A stretch of DNA of 64,000 bases from Saccharospirillum sp043196875. Lineage in GTDB: Bacteria; Pseudomonadota; Gammaproteobacteria; Pseudomonadales; Natronospirillaceae. The DNA is taken from positions 496,001 through 560,000 of the forward strand of contig NZ_JBEBMX010000001.1 in assembly GCF_043196875.1 (NCBI RefSeq). Direction: 5' to 3'. A program made the translations under genes and the position numbers. The notes beneath the pieces were generated by a model that saw nothing but the letters and a program-made list of their open reading frames with translations, made no database searches and was not told the DNA's origin. Positions within the stretch are counted from its first letter, which is position 1. Each line of letters starts with the position of its first letter. This document shows, in pieces, positions 34,968-43,606 of this stretch.

Positions 34968-36350
34968 ATGGAAGCCGATCTAGCCCAGACACTGATATTG
35001 TCGCGCATCCAGTTCGCCGCCAATATCAGCTTTCACATCCTGTTCCCCACCATCACCATCGCGCTGGCCTGGCTGCTGTTCTATTTCAAAGTCCGCTCCA
35101 ATATTTCCAACCATCCGGTGTGGATGCGCGTCTATCGCTTCTGGGTGAAAATCTTCGCGCTCAGCTTCGCGCTCGGCGTGGTATCCGGCATCACCATGAG
35201 TTTCCAGTTCGGCACCAACTGGCCGGGCTATATGGAAACCGTCGGTAACATCGCCGGGCCCTTGCTCGGTTACGAAGTGCTCACCGCCTTCTTTATGGAA
35301 GCCACCTTTCTGGGCGTGATGCTGTTCGGCATTCATCGCGTGCCCAACTGGGTGCACACGCTGGCAACTTTTTTAGTCGCCATCGGCACGACGCTGTCGG
35401 CGTTCTGGATTCTGGCGCTGAATTCGTGGATGCATACGCCGGCTGGTTTCGAAATGGTCGACGGTGTGGCCATGCCTCTGGATTGGCTGGCGATCATTTT
35501 CAATCCATCGATGCCGTATCGCCTGACGCACATGCTGATCGCCTCCGGCCTGACCGCGTCCTTCCTGGTTGCCGGTATTTCCGCCTACCGCATCTTTAAA
35601 GGCGATGTGAAACACGCACCGCGTGTGGCGCTGAAAACCTCAATGACCGTCGCCGCCATCCTGATTCCGGTGCAAATTGTGGTCGGCGACATGCACGGTC
35701 TGAACACCTTCGAGCATCAGCCACAGAAAGTCGCCGCCATGGAAGCGGTCTGGGATACCGAACACGGCGCACCGCTGTTGCTGTTTGCCTGGCCGGATGA
35801 AGAGAATCGCGAAAACCATTTCGAAATCGGCATTCCCAACATGGCCAGCCTGATTCTCACCCACCAGACCGACGGCGAAATTCCCGGCCTCAACGAATTC
35901 GACGGCATGCACCCGCCGGTCAAACCCGTCTTCTTCGGTTTCCGCGTTATGGTCGGCATGGGCATTCTGATGTTGCTGGTGAGCTGGACCACCTTCTGGC
36001 ACCTGCACAGCCATCGCACCGACCCACCGCGCTGGCTGCAACGCGTGCTGATCGGTATGACGTTCTCTGGCTGGATCGCCACTCTGGCCGGCTGGTACGT
36101 CACCGAAATCGGCCGTCAGCCGTGGCTGGTTACCGGCGTGCTGACCACCGATCAGGCCGTCACCACCGTACCGGGCAGCCAGGTCGGACTGTCGCTGACC
36201 ATGTATCTGCTGCTCTACGCAGGCTTATTGTTTGCCTACATCCAGACGCTGTTCTACATGGCGCGTAAATCGGTGAAGGTGGAAGAGTATGAAATGTCCA
36301 CCGACTTCAATTACCTCAACACCCATCACACCAAGGAGACCGACGCATGA
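34968..36350 (+). CDS. cioA: Cytochrome bd-type (cyanide-insensitive) quinol oxidase subunit I
   Basis: 460 residues with about nine membrane spans. Heme ligands can be seen: His23 (SFHILFPT) for b595, the His in YRLTHMLIASG and the Met in GFRVMVGMG for b558, and the Glu pair in YEVLTAFFMEATF. The periplasmic quinol-site motif QPQKVAAMEAVW is intact. The Q-loop is short, as in the CioA/cyanide-insensitive branch rather than Escherichia CydA (522 residues). It oxidises quinol and reduces O2 at high affinity. It overlaps subunit II by four bases. Confidence 0.93.
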   Translation: MEADLAQTLILSRIQFAANISFHILFPTITIALAWLLFYFKVRSNISNHPVWMRVYRFWVKIFALSFALGVVSGITMSFQFGTNWPGYMETVGNIAGPLLGYEVLTAFFMEATFLGVMLFGIHRVPNWVHTLATFLVAIGTTLSAFWILALNSWMHTPAGFEMVDGVAMPLDWLAIIFNPSMPYRLTHMLIASGLTASFLVAGISAYRIFKGDVKHAPRVALKTSMTVAAILIPVQIVVGDMHGLNTFEHQPQKVAAMEAVWDTEHGAPLLLFAWPDEENRENHFEIGIPNMASLILTHQTDGEIPGLNEFDGMHPPVKPVFFGFRVMVGMGILMLLVSWTTFWHLHSHRTDPPRWLQRVLIGMTFSGWIATLAGWYVTEIGRQPWLVTGVLTTDQAVTTVPGSQVGLSLTMYLLLYAGLLFAYIQTLFYMARKSVKVEEYEMSTDFNYLNTHHTKETDA

Positions 36351-37345
36351 TTCCCGGTGACTGGTTGCCCTATATTTTCCTGTTTTTGATGGGTCTGGCG
36401 GTGCTGGTGTATGCCGTACTCGATGGCTACGACCTGGGCGTCGGCGTGTTGCTGCCGCTCGATAACGAAACCCAGCGCGACGGCATGATCGCCTCCATCG
36501 GTCCGTTCTGGGACGCCAACGAAACCTGGCTGGTGCTGGCCGTCGGTATTTTGCTGATCGCCTTCCCCGAAGCCCATTCGTTGGTGCTGCGCGAACTCTA
36601 TCTGCCGGCAGCCTTGTTGATGCTCGGGCTGATTCTGCGCGGCGTCTCCTTCGACTTCCGCGCCAAGGCCGTGACCGGCCACCGCCGGTTTTGGGACTAC
36701 GCCTTCAAGGCCGGCTCCATTATTTCTGCCGCTACCCAGGGCTATATGCTCGGCCGCTACGTGCTCGGTTTCGACGACAGCCCGACCGCCTACGCTTTTG
36801 CCGCCTTGAGCGCGGTCTGCGTCACCGCCGCCTTCGCCTACATCGGCGGCGCCTGGCTGGTGATGAAAACCGAAGGCGAATTGCAGGTGCGCGCCGCGCG
36901 CTGGTCGCGCTACTGCGGTTGGTTGGCGGCCATTGGTCTGGCGGCGATCAGCATCGTCAATCCGCTGCTCAGCCCGGCCGTCGCTGAGCGCTGGTTCACA
37001 CTGCCGGCGGTCATTCTGCTGATTCCGATTCCGCTGATGTGTCTGGTACTGATCGTCGTCGTCGACCAATACCTGCGTCAGGTTCCGACACGCGGCGACG
37101 TCGGCTGCTGGCTGCCCTTCTTCGGCACCGCCTTCCTGTTTATCCTCAGCTTCTTCGGCCTCGCCTACAGCTTCTTCCCGGAAGTCGTGCCCGGCCGCAT
37201 CACCGCCACCGACGCCGCCAGCGCCGAAGCCTCACTGCGCTTTATCGGCGTCGGCGTCGCCATCGTCCTGCCGCTGATTCTGGCCTATACGGTTTATGCG
37301 TATCGGGTGTTTTGGGGGAAATCCACCACCTTACGGTATCACTGA
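36347..37345 (+). CDS. cioB: Cytochrome bd-type quinol oxidase subunit II
   Basis: 332 residues, with about eight membrane spans in the CydB/CioB pattern. The family opening YAVLDGYDLGVGVLLPL and WDANETWLVLAVGILLIAFPEAHS are conserved. It forms the heterodimeric oxidase with subunit I. Its start overlaps the subunit I stop (ATGA). No small accessory subunit gene (CydX or DUF2474 type) was seen after the stop; instead a degenerate GGGAGACG repeat and a terminator follow. Confidence 0.93.
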   Translation: MIPGDWLPYIFLFLMGLAVLVYAVLDGYDLGVGVLLPLDNETQRDGMIASIGPFWDANETWLVLAVGILLIAFPEAHSLVLRELYLPAALLMLGLILRGVSFDFRAKAVTGHRRFWDYAFKAGSIISAATQGYMLGRYVLGFDDSPTAYAFAALSAVCVTAAFAYIGGAWLVMKTEGELQVRAARWSRYCGWLAAIGLAAISIVNPLLSPAVAERWFTLPAVILLIPIPLMCLVLIVVVDQYLRQVPTRGDVGCWLPFFGTAFLFILSFFGLAYSFFPEVVPGRITATDAASAEASLRFIGVGVAIVLPLILAYTVYAYRVFWGKSTTLRYH

Positions 37346-37346
37346 G

Positions 37347-37382
37347 GTGGCGGGAGACGCTTGACTGGAAACACAGAACGCA
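37347..37382. repeat. Dispersed GGGAGACG repeat, degenerate copy C
   Basis: Right after the subunit II stop, CGGGAGACGCTTGACTGG continues into AAACACAGAACGCAAG, which lines up with the GGGAGACGCTTGACGGGAGACGGGAGACGC order of copy B with several substitutions. The closing arm is missing. Confidence 0.55.
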
Positions 37383-37422
37383 AGTTACAAAAAAGGCACC
37401 CTAGGGTGCCTTTTTTGTAACT
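37383..37422. terminator. Perfect 40-bp palindromic terminator
   Basis: The 40 bases at 37383-37422 are exactly self-complementary about the central CTAG, with A6 and T6 tracts flanking GGCACC/GGTGCC. It ends the oxidase operon on the plus strand and can also stop transcription arriving on the minus strand. Confidence 0.85.
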
Positions 37423-37569
37423 GGTGTTTGAAGTCTTCTGTCAAAAACCTCCAGCTCTACAAAAACCATCAAAGTCTTAAACACCATCTTATTCAGGCTA
37501 ACGCGACAACCCCGAATACCATGTATGGCCGTTAAAAACTACTGACTAATGTAGCTACTACATCACCAC

Positions 37570-38277
37570 TTAGCATTGCCTGACGGAGTGCTGAGTCTCT
37601 TTTTTATAACTTTGGTCTTTGAAAACAAACAACGTAACAAGAAACTCACAAGCGCCGAGGCGCCAATAATCTGTAACTGGCAACCAACCATTGATAGGAC
37701 TTTCTGATACTGAAAAATGGCTCGTATTGAAGACACCAATATTCTCTAAGTTTAAAGTCTCAACATTGTATGAATAGACATCATGATTACAGCCACCTGA
37801 TCCGCAATTTTCCGGGTGGTAAAAGTAAAGCTCAGGGAAGCCATCAATATTTAGATCAAGTACAGTGTTATCTAAACTTAACAGTCTTCCTTCAACATCT
37901 GCATTTAATTTGACCGGCGCAGTAATCAATGTGCCATGCTGAATTTCTCTTATTTCTCTTTGACGGTCAGCTTTCAACGCTAAAAATGCCCCATCAAAAC
38001 CAGGCAAACGGGATCTCATTTCTTCCAGGGTATAAAATTGATCTTTAATATCTACAACTTCTAATTTCTCATCTTCACCCATGTTTTTTGTATTATGCGT
38101 ATCGCTAAAAATGTACTTAACTCCTCCAATAATTATGGAGGAAAAAATGCTAAATACCGTCAACCAAACCCCGATCATGGTAGCTTTCTCAGGTGTAGAC
38201 CAAGATCGCCAATCATTACTAGTTGGTATCAGTAAAAATTTTCTTATTGCACTTCCATCAATCAATAAGCGACTCAT
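37570..38277 (-). CDS. Hypothetical membrane-anchored protein
   Basis: 235 residues from the ATG at 38275-38277, which overlaps the upstream gene's stop (ATGA). One membrane segment lies at about residues 34-55 (MIGVWLTVFSIFSSIIIGGVKYIF), followed by a soluble domain. The soluble part includes LDLNIDGFPELYFYHPENCGSGGCNHDVYSYN, which resembles an FG-GAP/VCBS-like calcium-loop strand, with two close cysteines. I do not recognise the family. Base composition is clearly more AT-rich than the flanking genes, suggesting recent acquisition together with its upstream partner. Confidence 0.65.
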   Translation of the reverse strand: MSRLLIDGSAIRKFLLIPTSNDWRSWSTPEKATMIGVWLTVFSIFSSIIIGGVKYIFSDTHNTKNMGEDEKLEVVDIKDQFYTLEEMRSRLPGFDGAFLALKADRQREIREIQHGTLITAPVKLNADVEGRLLSLDNTVLDLNIDGFPELYFYHPENCGSGGCNHDVYSYNVETLNLENIGVFNTSHFSVSESPINGWLPVTDYWRLGACEFLVTLFVFKDQSYKKETQHSVRQC

Positions 38278-38669
38278 ATAAGCCTTCCCAACACCAACCC
38301 GAACAAAAATACAAAAGCTATAAATAAATAGTGTTTTGTAGTCGCATTCAAGAAAATCCACTGAAAAGACATTTGAGAATGTTCGTTGCTGAAATGAGTG
38401 ATTTTTCGGTGCTTGGAATGATTCAATGCAATTGATAGTTCAACACATAGACATGCTAATACTATTATCGCCCAGCCAAAAGTTATTGCCGCTATAAGTG
38501 GTATTCGTGCACTTTCATGGGTTCCATAAAATAGAAAGCTTTGCTGACTAACCAAAAAAGCAAATATACCTGGTGGCGTAGTTACAGTTGCCACTAGAAG
38601 AACCACTGCCCGCCTGGTTGGGATAAAACGGTCCAGGCCTTTTACTTCTTCATCACCACGGTCTCTCAT
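38274..38669 (-). CDS. Hypothetical multi-pass membrane protein
   Basis: 131 residues with three likely membrane segments (about residues 20-40, 56-80 and 112-130). The first begins RRAVVLLVATVTTPPGIFAFLVSQQSF and the last ends at the C-terminal LFGLVLGRLI. Family not recognised. It is translationally coupled to the following gene by ATGA. The surrounding DNA, including the 120 bases upstream, is AT-rich. No Shine-Dalgarno sequence is apparent at the ATG at 38669, so the start is provisional. Confidence 0.6.
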   Translation of the reverse strand: MRDRGDEEVKGLDRFIPTRRAVVLLVATVTTPPGIFAFLVSQQSFLFYGTHESARIPLIAAITFGWAIIVLACLCVELSIALNHSKHRKITHFSNEHSQMSFQWIFLNATTKHYLFIAFVFLFGLVLGRLI

Positions 38670-38790
38670 AAAATCGTCATGTTTTTTAAATAGTGACAGT
38701 AAGTGATCTTAAAGCTGCCGTAAGACACTAGTTCTGAATTAATGTGCGATCTACGCATATCCTTTTTAACTGGCGTTTAGCGTTTCGCAC

Positions 38791-40359
38791 TCACAAATAC
38801 TGCTCTACATCCTCAATATCATCCTGCTCTGGCAGCAGATGATCTTGCGCGTATTGACGCCATTTACCGCTGCGCAGGAACAGCTCGAACACATCGCCGT
38901 CGATATGATTTTCATCGCGCATATTGCGCAGAATAGAGAACGCCTGGCTCAGTGGCATTGGTGGTTTGTAGGGTCGTTCTTTGGCGGTCAGGGCTTCGAA
39001 GATGTCGGCCACGCCCATCATGCGGGCGGGAATGGATAACTGGTCGCGCGTTAAACCGCGCGGGTAGCCTTTGCCGTCCATGCGTTCGTGGTGACCGCCG
39101 GCGTATTCCGGCACCCGGCGCAGTTTCGGCGGGAACGGCAGGCCTTCGAGAATGTCGATGGTGATGTCGATATGGCGGTTAATCTCGGCGCGTTCTTCGT
39201 TGTTGATGGTGCCGCGGGTGATGTTGAGGTTGTACACCTCGTCTTCGCTCAGCAGCGGGCGCGCTTCGCCGTAGGCGTCCGGCCAGGTGCCAGTGGCGAT
39301 GCGTTCGATGCGCGCTTTGAATTCGTCGGACATAAATTCGCCGCCCCGGTTTACCTGGTCGATAAATTCCAGGTCGTCGCGCAGCGCGGCTTTTTCGTCT
39401 TCGCTTTGCGCCACGGCAATTGCCGTTGCGAAACGGGCCCGCACGGCATCGAAACCGTCGTGCAGTTTCTGCAGTTTGCGGCCTTTGTTGAGCACGTTTT
39501 CCGAGGTCGCCAGTTTGCCGCAATCGTGCAACCAGGCGGCGACGTGCAGTTCGTACCATTCGTCGTCGTTCAGTTGGAAGTCGGCAAAGACGCCCTCGGT
39601 GTCTTCGCAGGCGGCCTGGGCGATGAGTTCGGTGAGCACCGGAATGCGCTGACAGTGCGCCGAGGTGTGCGCCGAACGCACGTCGATGATGCGTGCCAAA
39701 GCCTGAATAAAAGCATCGAGCAGGTCTTTGTGGCTCTGCACCAGCAGTTGGTTGTCGAGGGTGATGGCGGCGAATTTGGCCATGGCCTGAACGGTGGCCT
39801 GATCTTCCGGCGAAAAGGCGCGGGTGTTGCCTTCGGCATCGCGGGCGTTGATCAGCTGCATCACGCCGATGATGTCATCTTCGTGGTTGAGCAGCGGCAG
39901 CGTGAGCATCGATTTGGAACGGTAGTTGTGCGCTGCGTCGAAATGGCGAGTGCCGGTGAAGTCGAACATTTCGGCGTCGTAAACATCGGGAATGTTCACC
40001 GCCTGGCGGGTCAGGCCGACGTGGGACGCCACATTGCGGTGGTTGGGTTCGCCGTCCTTGTAGAGTTGGATCGGCGGCCAGCCCTGGTCCTGGCCTTCGT
40101 TGATCATTGTTTCGATGCCGAGCACGGTGTTGTGCACCACCGAGAAGGCTAAACGGGAGTTATCGCCATCGTCGATAAAGCGGTAGAAAGTGCCGCCTTC
40201 GGCGCCGGTCAAACCACGGGCTTCGCGCAGAATGCGCTGCATCAGGTTGCCCAGTCCTTTTTCCTGGGCCAACCGGACCAGCAGGTCGCTGGTGTTATCG
40301 GCGCTCCACTCGGCACCAACCGGTACAGTTTCCGGAACTGCAGCTTCGGAGGGTTTCAT
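38791..40359 (-). CDS. GAF domain-HD-GYP protein (probable c-di-GMP phosphodiesterase)
   Basis: 522 residues. A GAF sensor domain (about 25-205, ending LPLLNHEDDIIGVMQLINARD) is joined by a short helix to an HD-GYP domain. The domain has the HD dyad in AAWLHDCGK and the diagnostic HHERMDGKGYPRGL. An atypically long insert (about 100 residues) separates the HD and GYP parts. HD-GYP enzymes hydrolyse c-di-GMP to pGpG/GMP, so a role in motility or biofilm signalling is inferred. The GAF ligand is unknown. It is a single gene, transcribed alone. Confidence 0.9.
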   Translation of the reverse strand: MKPSEAAVPETVPVGAEWSADNTSDLLVRLAQEKGLGNLMQRILREARGLTGAEGGTFYRFIDDGDNSRLAFSVVHNTVLGIETMINEGQDQGWPPIQLYKDGEPNHRNVASHVGLTRQAVNIPDVYDAEMFDFTGTRHFDAAHNYRSKSMLTLPLLNHEDDIIGVMQLINARDAEGNTRAFSPEDQATVQAMAKFAAITLDNQLLVQSHKDLLDAFIQALARIIDVRSAHTSAHCQRIPVLTELIAQAACEDTEGVFADFQLNDDEWYELHVAAWLHDCGKLATSENVLNKGRKLQKLHDGFDAVRARFATAIAVAQSEDEKAALRDDLEFIDQVNRGGEFMSDEFKARIERIATGTWPDAYGEARPLLSEDEVYNLNITRGTINNEERAEINRHIDITIDILEGLPFPPKLRRVPEYAGGHHERMDGKGYPRGLTRDQLSIPARMMGVADIFEALTAKERPYKPPMPLSQAFSILRNMRDENHIDGDVFELFLRSGKWRQYAQDHLLPEQDDIEDVEQYL

Positions 40360-40491
40360 CCCGTTTCTCCTGCTATCGCGGCCATCAATGTCGGTTTTGA
40401 TTAAGAATTAAACAACCGACCCTGGCTTTGAAGTTAGCAATCACTCCCATTTACGTGTGTGAACTATATCACAATTGGGCGTGACTCCACG

Positions 40492-41376
40492 TTACCGCTT
40501 CACCTCGACTTCCTGGCCGGCGGCGTTGGATCTGAGCCAACCCCACAGACGGCGGGTGGTCCGGCTGGGATTGGGTTCACCGAGAAAAGTTCCGTCCGGT
40601 GCGTCTTCAATCAGCAGGTAGTTTTCCAACTGGTTGCGCGCGGCTTCGGCCTTGCGCTCGCGGGCGTTGCGCTTGGCCCAGTTGTCGCGGTTGAACATCA
40701 GATCGAGCACTGGGATTTCCAGTTGGCCGATCAGATCCGGCAGGTCGGCGCGATCGGGTGTGGCATCGACCATCATTAAAGCGTAGCCGAAGTTCTCCGG
40801 CGGTGCGCCGGTCATCACCAGATAGCGCGCTGCCCAATAGGCGCCCTCGCCATAACCGAGCAGCACCAGGTTCAACTGCCCTTCCTGAATCAGTCGCTGT
40901 ACGCCGGCATTCACCCGCGCCATAGTCAGGCGGTCGTATTCGGCATCGGTCAGATCGTCGGGAGTGCGCGGCAGCGTAATCGACAGCGTGTTCCAGCCAA
41001 CATCGGGTAAATAGGAACGCGCCTGTTGCAACCGGAACGGCCAGTCTGGAGTGTGGCCCTGGTCGTGCAGCAGCACGATGCCACCCTGAGGCGTGCCGGT
41101 GCGTTGTTCCAGCCACAGGCCGAGAAAGCTTTCACCATTGGCCGTCAGTTCCACCACTTCCTCACCGCGCAGCGCGTTGCGGTAGTAGGTGGCCAGATCG
41201 TCCATATGGTTCTGACGCGCCTGGTCGAGCGCTTCGGCGGCTGCTGCGAGCGGCAATAAGGCCAACAGCACGGTCGGCAACAGCCAACGGGGCAGACGCC
41301 GTTTGACCTGCCCCCGGGCGTCACTACAATGGGCAATCCGCCTGCCTAGAGACCGCCTGCCGATGTCGGAATTTGT
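40492..41376 (-). CDS. DUF3530 family protein (alpha/beta-hydrolase-like)
   Basis: 294 residues. A hydrophobic stretch (LPRWLLPTVLLALLPLAAAAEA) looks like a signal peptide, followed by a hydrolase-like domain with GGIVLLHDQGHTPDWP and VLLGYGEGAYWAARYL. The latter sits where the nucleophile elbow G-x-S-x-G would be, but has Glu (GYGEG) in place of Ser, so classical hydrolase activity is doubtful. Function is unknown. The start is uncertain: the ATG at 41376 overlaps the first 14 bases of the divergent rpe and puts about 24 polar residues before the signal peptide, but no other ATG/GTG/TTG suits. Confidence 0.7.
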   Translation of the reverse strand, partial: TNSDIGRRSLGRRIAHCSDARGQVKRRLPRWLLPTVLLALLPLAAAAEALDQARQNHMDDLATYYRNALRGEEVVELTANGESFLGLWLEQRTGTPQGGIVLLHDQGHTPDWPFRLQQARSYLPDVGWNTLSITLPRTPDDLTDAEYDRLTMARVNAGVQRLIQEGQLNLVLLGYGEGAYWAARYLVMTGAPPENFGYALMMVDATPDRADLPDLIGQLEIPVLDLMFNRDNWAKRNARERKAEAARNQLENYLLIEDAPDGTFLGEPNPSRTTRRLWGWLRSNAAGQEVEVKR

Positions 41377-42040
41377 CATAGCGCCGTCCATACTCTCCGC
41401 CGATTTTGCCCGTCTGGGCGAGGATACCGCTGCCGTTCTGGCTGCCGGTGCCGACTGGGTGCATTTCGATGTGATGGATAATCACTACGTACCCAACCTG
41501 ACCATGGGCCCGATGTTCTGCCGGGCGTTGCGCGACTATGGTGTCACGGCGCCGCTGGATGTGCATCTGATGGTGTCACCGGTTGATCGGCTGATCGGCG
41601 ACTTTATTGAGGCCGGCGCCACCACCGTCATGTTCCACCCTGAAGCCAGCGACCACATCGACCGCTCGCTGCAACTGATCCGCGCTGGCGGCTGCCGCGC
41701 CGGTCTGGTATTTAACCCGGCCACGCCACTGAGTTACCTCGACTATGTGATGGATAAGGTCGATCAGGTGCTGATCATGTCGGTGAACCCCGGCTTCGGC
41801 GGCCAGAGTTTTATCCCTGCCGCACTCGATAAACTGCGCGACGCCCGCGCCCGCATCGACGCCAGCGGCCGCGACATTCGCCTGGAAGTCGATGGCGGCG
41901 TCAAGGTCGATAACATCCGCGCCATCGCCGAAGCCGGGGCCGACACTTTCGTTGCCGGCAGCGCCATCTTCGGCGCCGACGACTACTTGGAGCCCATCCG
42001 CGCCATGCGCGCCGAACTCGCTGCTGCCCAGCGCGGCTAA
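41363..42040 (+). CDS. rpe: Ribulose-phosphate 3-epimerase
   Basis: 225 residues, identical in length to Escherichia Rpe and alike throughout (APSILSADFARLGEDTA, HFDVMDNHYVPNLTMGP, HLMV, FHPEAS, MSVNPGFGGQSFIP, LEVDGGVK). A TIM barrel whose His and Asp ligands bind the catalytic metal. It interconverts ribulose-5-P and xylulose-5-P in the pentose phosphate pathway. It heads an operon with a HAD phosphatase and gph, the usual rpe-gph neighbourhood. Confidence 0.96.
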   Translation: MSEFVIAPSILSADFARLGEDTAAVLAAGADWVHFDVMDNHYVPNLTMGPMFCRALRDYGVTAPLDVHLMVSPVDRLIGDFIEAGATTVMFHPEASDHIDRSLQLIRAGGCRAGLVFNPATPLSYLDYVMDKVDQVLIMSVNPGFGGQSFIPAALDKLRDARARIDASGRDIRLEVDGGVKVDNIRAIAEAGADTFVAGSAIFGADDYLEPIRAMRAELAAAQRG

Positions 42041-42067
42041 TTGCCCTAACCGAACAACGGAGTCCCA

Positions 42068-42898
42068 GTGGACGAACTATTAGTTTTTGATCTCGACGGC
42101 ACCCTGATTGACGCCGACGAACGTATTTCCGATGTCACCCGCCGTGCGCTGCACGAGCTCGACCAACGCGGCATCGCCTGGACAGTGGCCACCGGCCGCC
42201 TGCCCCAGGGCGCGCGTGAAGCCTTGCCGGATGTGCGCTTTAAGCATCCGCAAGCCTATAAAAATGGGGTACTGATCTGGGATCTGAACGATGACCGTTC
42301 CATTCATACCCGGCCACTCGATCGCGATGAATTTATCGAAGTCTGCAAACGTCTGGACGCCCACGGCATCAATGCGATGGCCAACGTATTGAACGAGGAA
42401 AACCGCATCGGCGCCGCGGTGCGCGATTCCGACAACGAGCGTGAACAAAGCTGGGTGCGCTATATGGAAAGCCAGGCAATCGACATTCAGCGCCACAACG
42501 ACTTCAACCTGATCAAGGGCACGGCGTTCAACATTTTCGCACTCACCGAAAACGAACGCGTGCTCTATATGGCCGAAGAACTAGCCGACATTCCCGGCGT
42601 GCAAGTCTATGCCGGTGCCGACATGTACCACGACGGCTATTACTGGCTCGACATTCATCACGTTGAAGGCACCAAAGGCGATGCGGTGAAATATCTGCAA
42701 CAGCAAACCGGTGCCAAAAAACTGATCTGCTTTGGCGATTCCGACAACGACATTGCCATGTTCGAACGCGCCGACGAAGCCTACGCCATGGGCAATGCAC
42801 TGCCCGCCTTAAAAGCCATGGCGACCCAAACCATCGGCAAAAATACCGACCACGCCATCGCCTATTTTCTGGCTGAGCGTTACGGATTTTCGTTGTGA
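42068..42898 (+). CDS. HAD-superfamily Cof-type phosphatase
   Basis: 276 residues with the HAD motifs: DLDGTL (motif I, residues 7-12), TVATGR (motif II), the Lys in HVEGTKGDAVKYL and FGDSDNDIAMF (motif IV). The large type IIB cap between motifs II and III marks the Cof subfamily, which dephosphorylates sugar phosphates, FMN or PLP. The start is GTG at 42068, preceded by GGAG. It is inserted between rpe and gph and overlaps gph by four bases (GTGA). Confidence 0.9.
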   Translation: MDELLVFDLDGTLIDADERISDVTRRALHELDQRGIAWTVATGRLPQGAREALPDVRFKHPQAYKNGVLIWDLNDDRSIHTRPLDRDEFIEVCKRLDAHGINAMANVLNEENRIGAAVRDSDNEREQSWVRYMESQAIDIQRHNDFNLIKGTAFNIFALTENERVLYMAEELADIPGVQVYAGADMYHDGYYWLDIHHVEGTKGDAVKYLQQQTGAKKLICFGDSDNDIAMFERADEAYAMGNALPALKAMATQTIGKNTDHAIAYFLAERYGFSL

Positions 42899-43551
42899 CA
42901 TTAAAGGCGGTGTTGTTCGATCTGGACGGCACTCTGGTCGACAGCGTGCCGGGTTTGGCGGAAGCCGTGAATGGCGTTTTAGTGGAACTCGGTGGCGAGC
43001 CATGCAGTGAAGATCAGGTGCGCGTCTGGGTCGGCAACGGGCCACAAAAACTGATCGAACGCGCGCTGGAATTTCGCACTATTGATCTGCCGTCCGACCA
43101 GGCACTCGAACGCTTCCGCCATTACTACCAACAAACCCTCGGCAATGCGGTGTGTTACCCCGGCGTGCGCGAAGGTCTGGCGCAGTTAAAAAATACCGGC
43201 TTAAAACTCGCCTGCGTGACCAACAAATCGTCGCACTACACCGAACCCTTTTTGCGCCAGCTGGAACTGACGAATTATTTCGATGCAGTGCTGTGTGGCG
43301 ATGAAGTTGACCGCCCCAAACCCGACCCGCAAAGCCTGCACATTCTCTGCGATCGTTTTGGCATTCATGCCAGTGAAGCGATCATGGTCGGCGACTCGGT
43401 GAACGACTTAATTCCGGCTGAAAAAATCGCTATGCCACGCATCGCCGTCAGCTATGGTTACCACCAGAATAAACCGCTGGATGTGCACGAACCCATCTTA
43501 ATCACCGACAATTTTTCCGACGTTATCGCCTGCTCTCTGGCACAGCAATGA
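42895..43551 (+). CDS. gph: Phosphoglycolate phosphatase
   Basis: 218 residues of the Gph branch of HAD hydrolases: DLDGTLVDSVPGLAEAVN, VWVGNGPQKLIERAL, VTNKSSHYTEPFL, KPDPQSLH and VGDSVNDLIPA. It removes phosphate from 2-phosphoglycolate formed in DNA repair. The start is GTG at 42895 within the stop of the preceding gene. A strong terminator follows. Confidence 0.93.
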   Translation: MTLKAVLFDLDGTLVDSVPGLAEAVNGVLVELGGEPCSEDQVRVWVGNGPQKLIERALEFRTIDLPSDQALERFRHYYQQTLGNAVCYPGVREGLAQLKNTGLKLACVTNKSSHYTEPFLRQLELTNYFDAVLCGDEVDRPKPDPQSLHILCDRFGIHASEAIMVGDSVNDLIPAEKIAMPRIAVSYGYHQNKPLDVHEPILITDNFSDVIACSLAQQ

Positions 43552-43564
43552 GTGTGTTTCAGCG

Positions 43565-43596
43565 AAAAAAAAGAGCGCCGAAGCGCTCTTTTTTTT
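43565..43596. terminator. Bidirectional Rho-independent terminator
   Basis: A8-GAGCGC-CGAA-GCGCTC-T8, perfectly symmetrical, between gph (plus) and the helicase gene (minus). Confidence 0.92.
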
Positions 43597-43606
43597 CGTT
43601 CTCAGA

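Noticed and set aside
39088..40152. 354-codon plus-strand ORF opposite the HD-GYP gene
   Set aside because: It mirrors the GAF/HD-GYP coding sequence, and its Val/Phe-rich composition is typical of an antisense reading.
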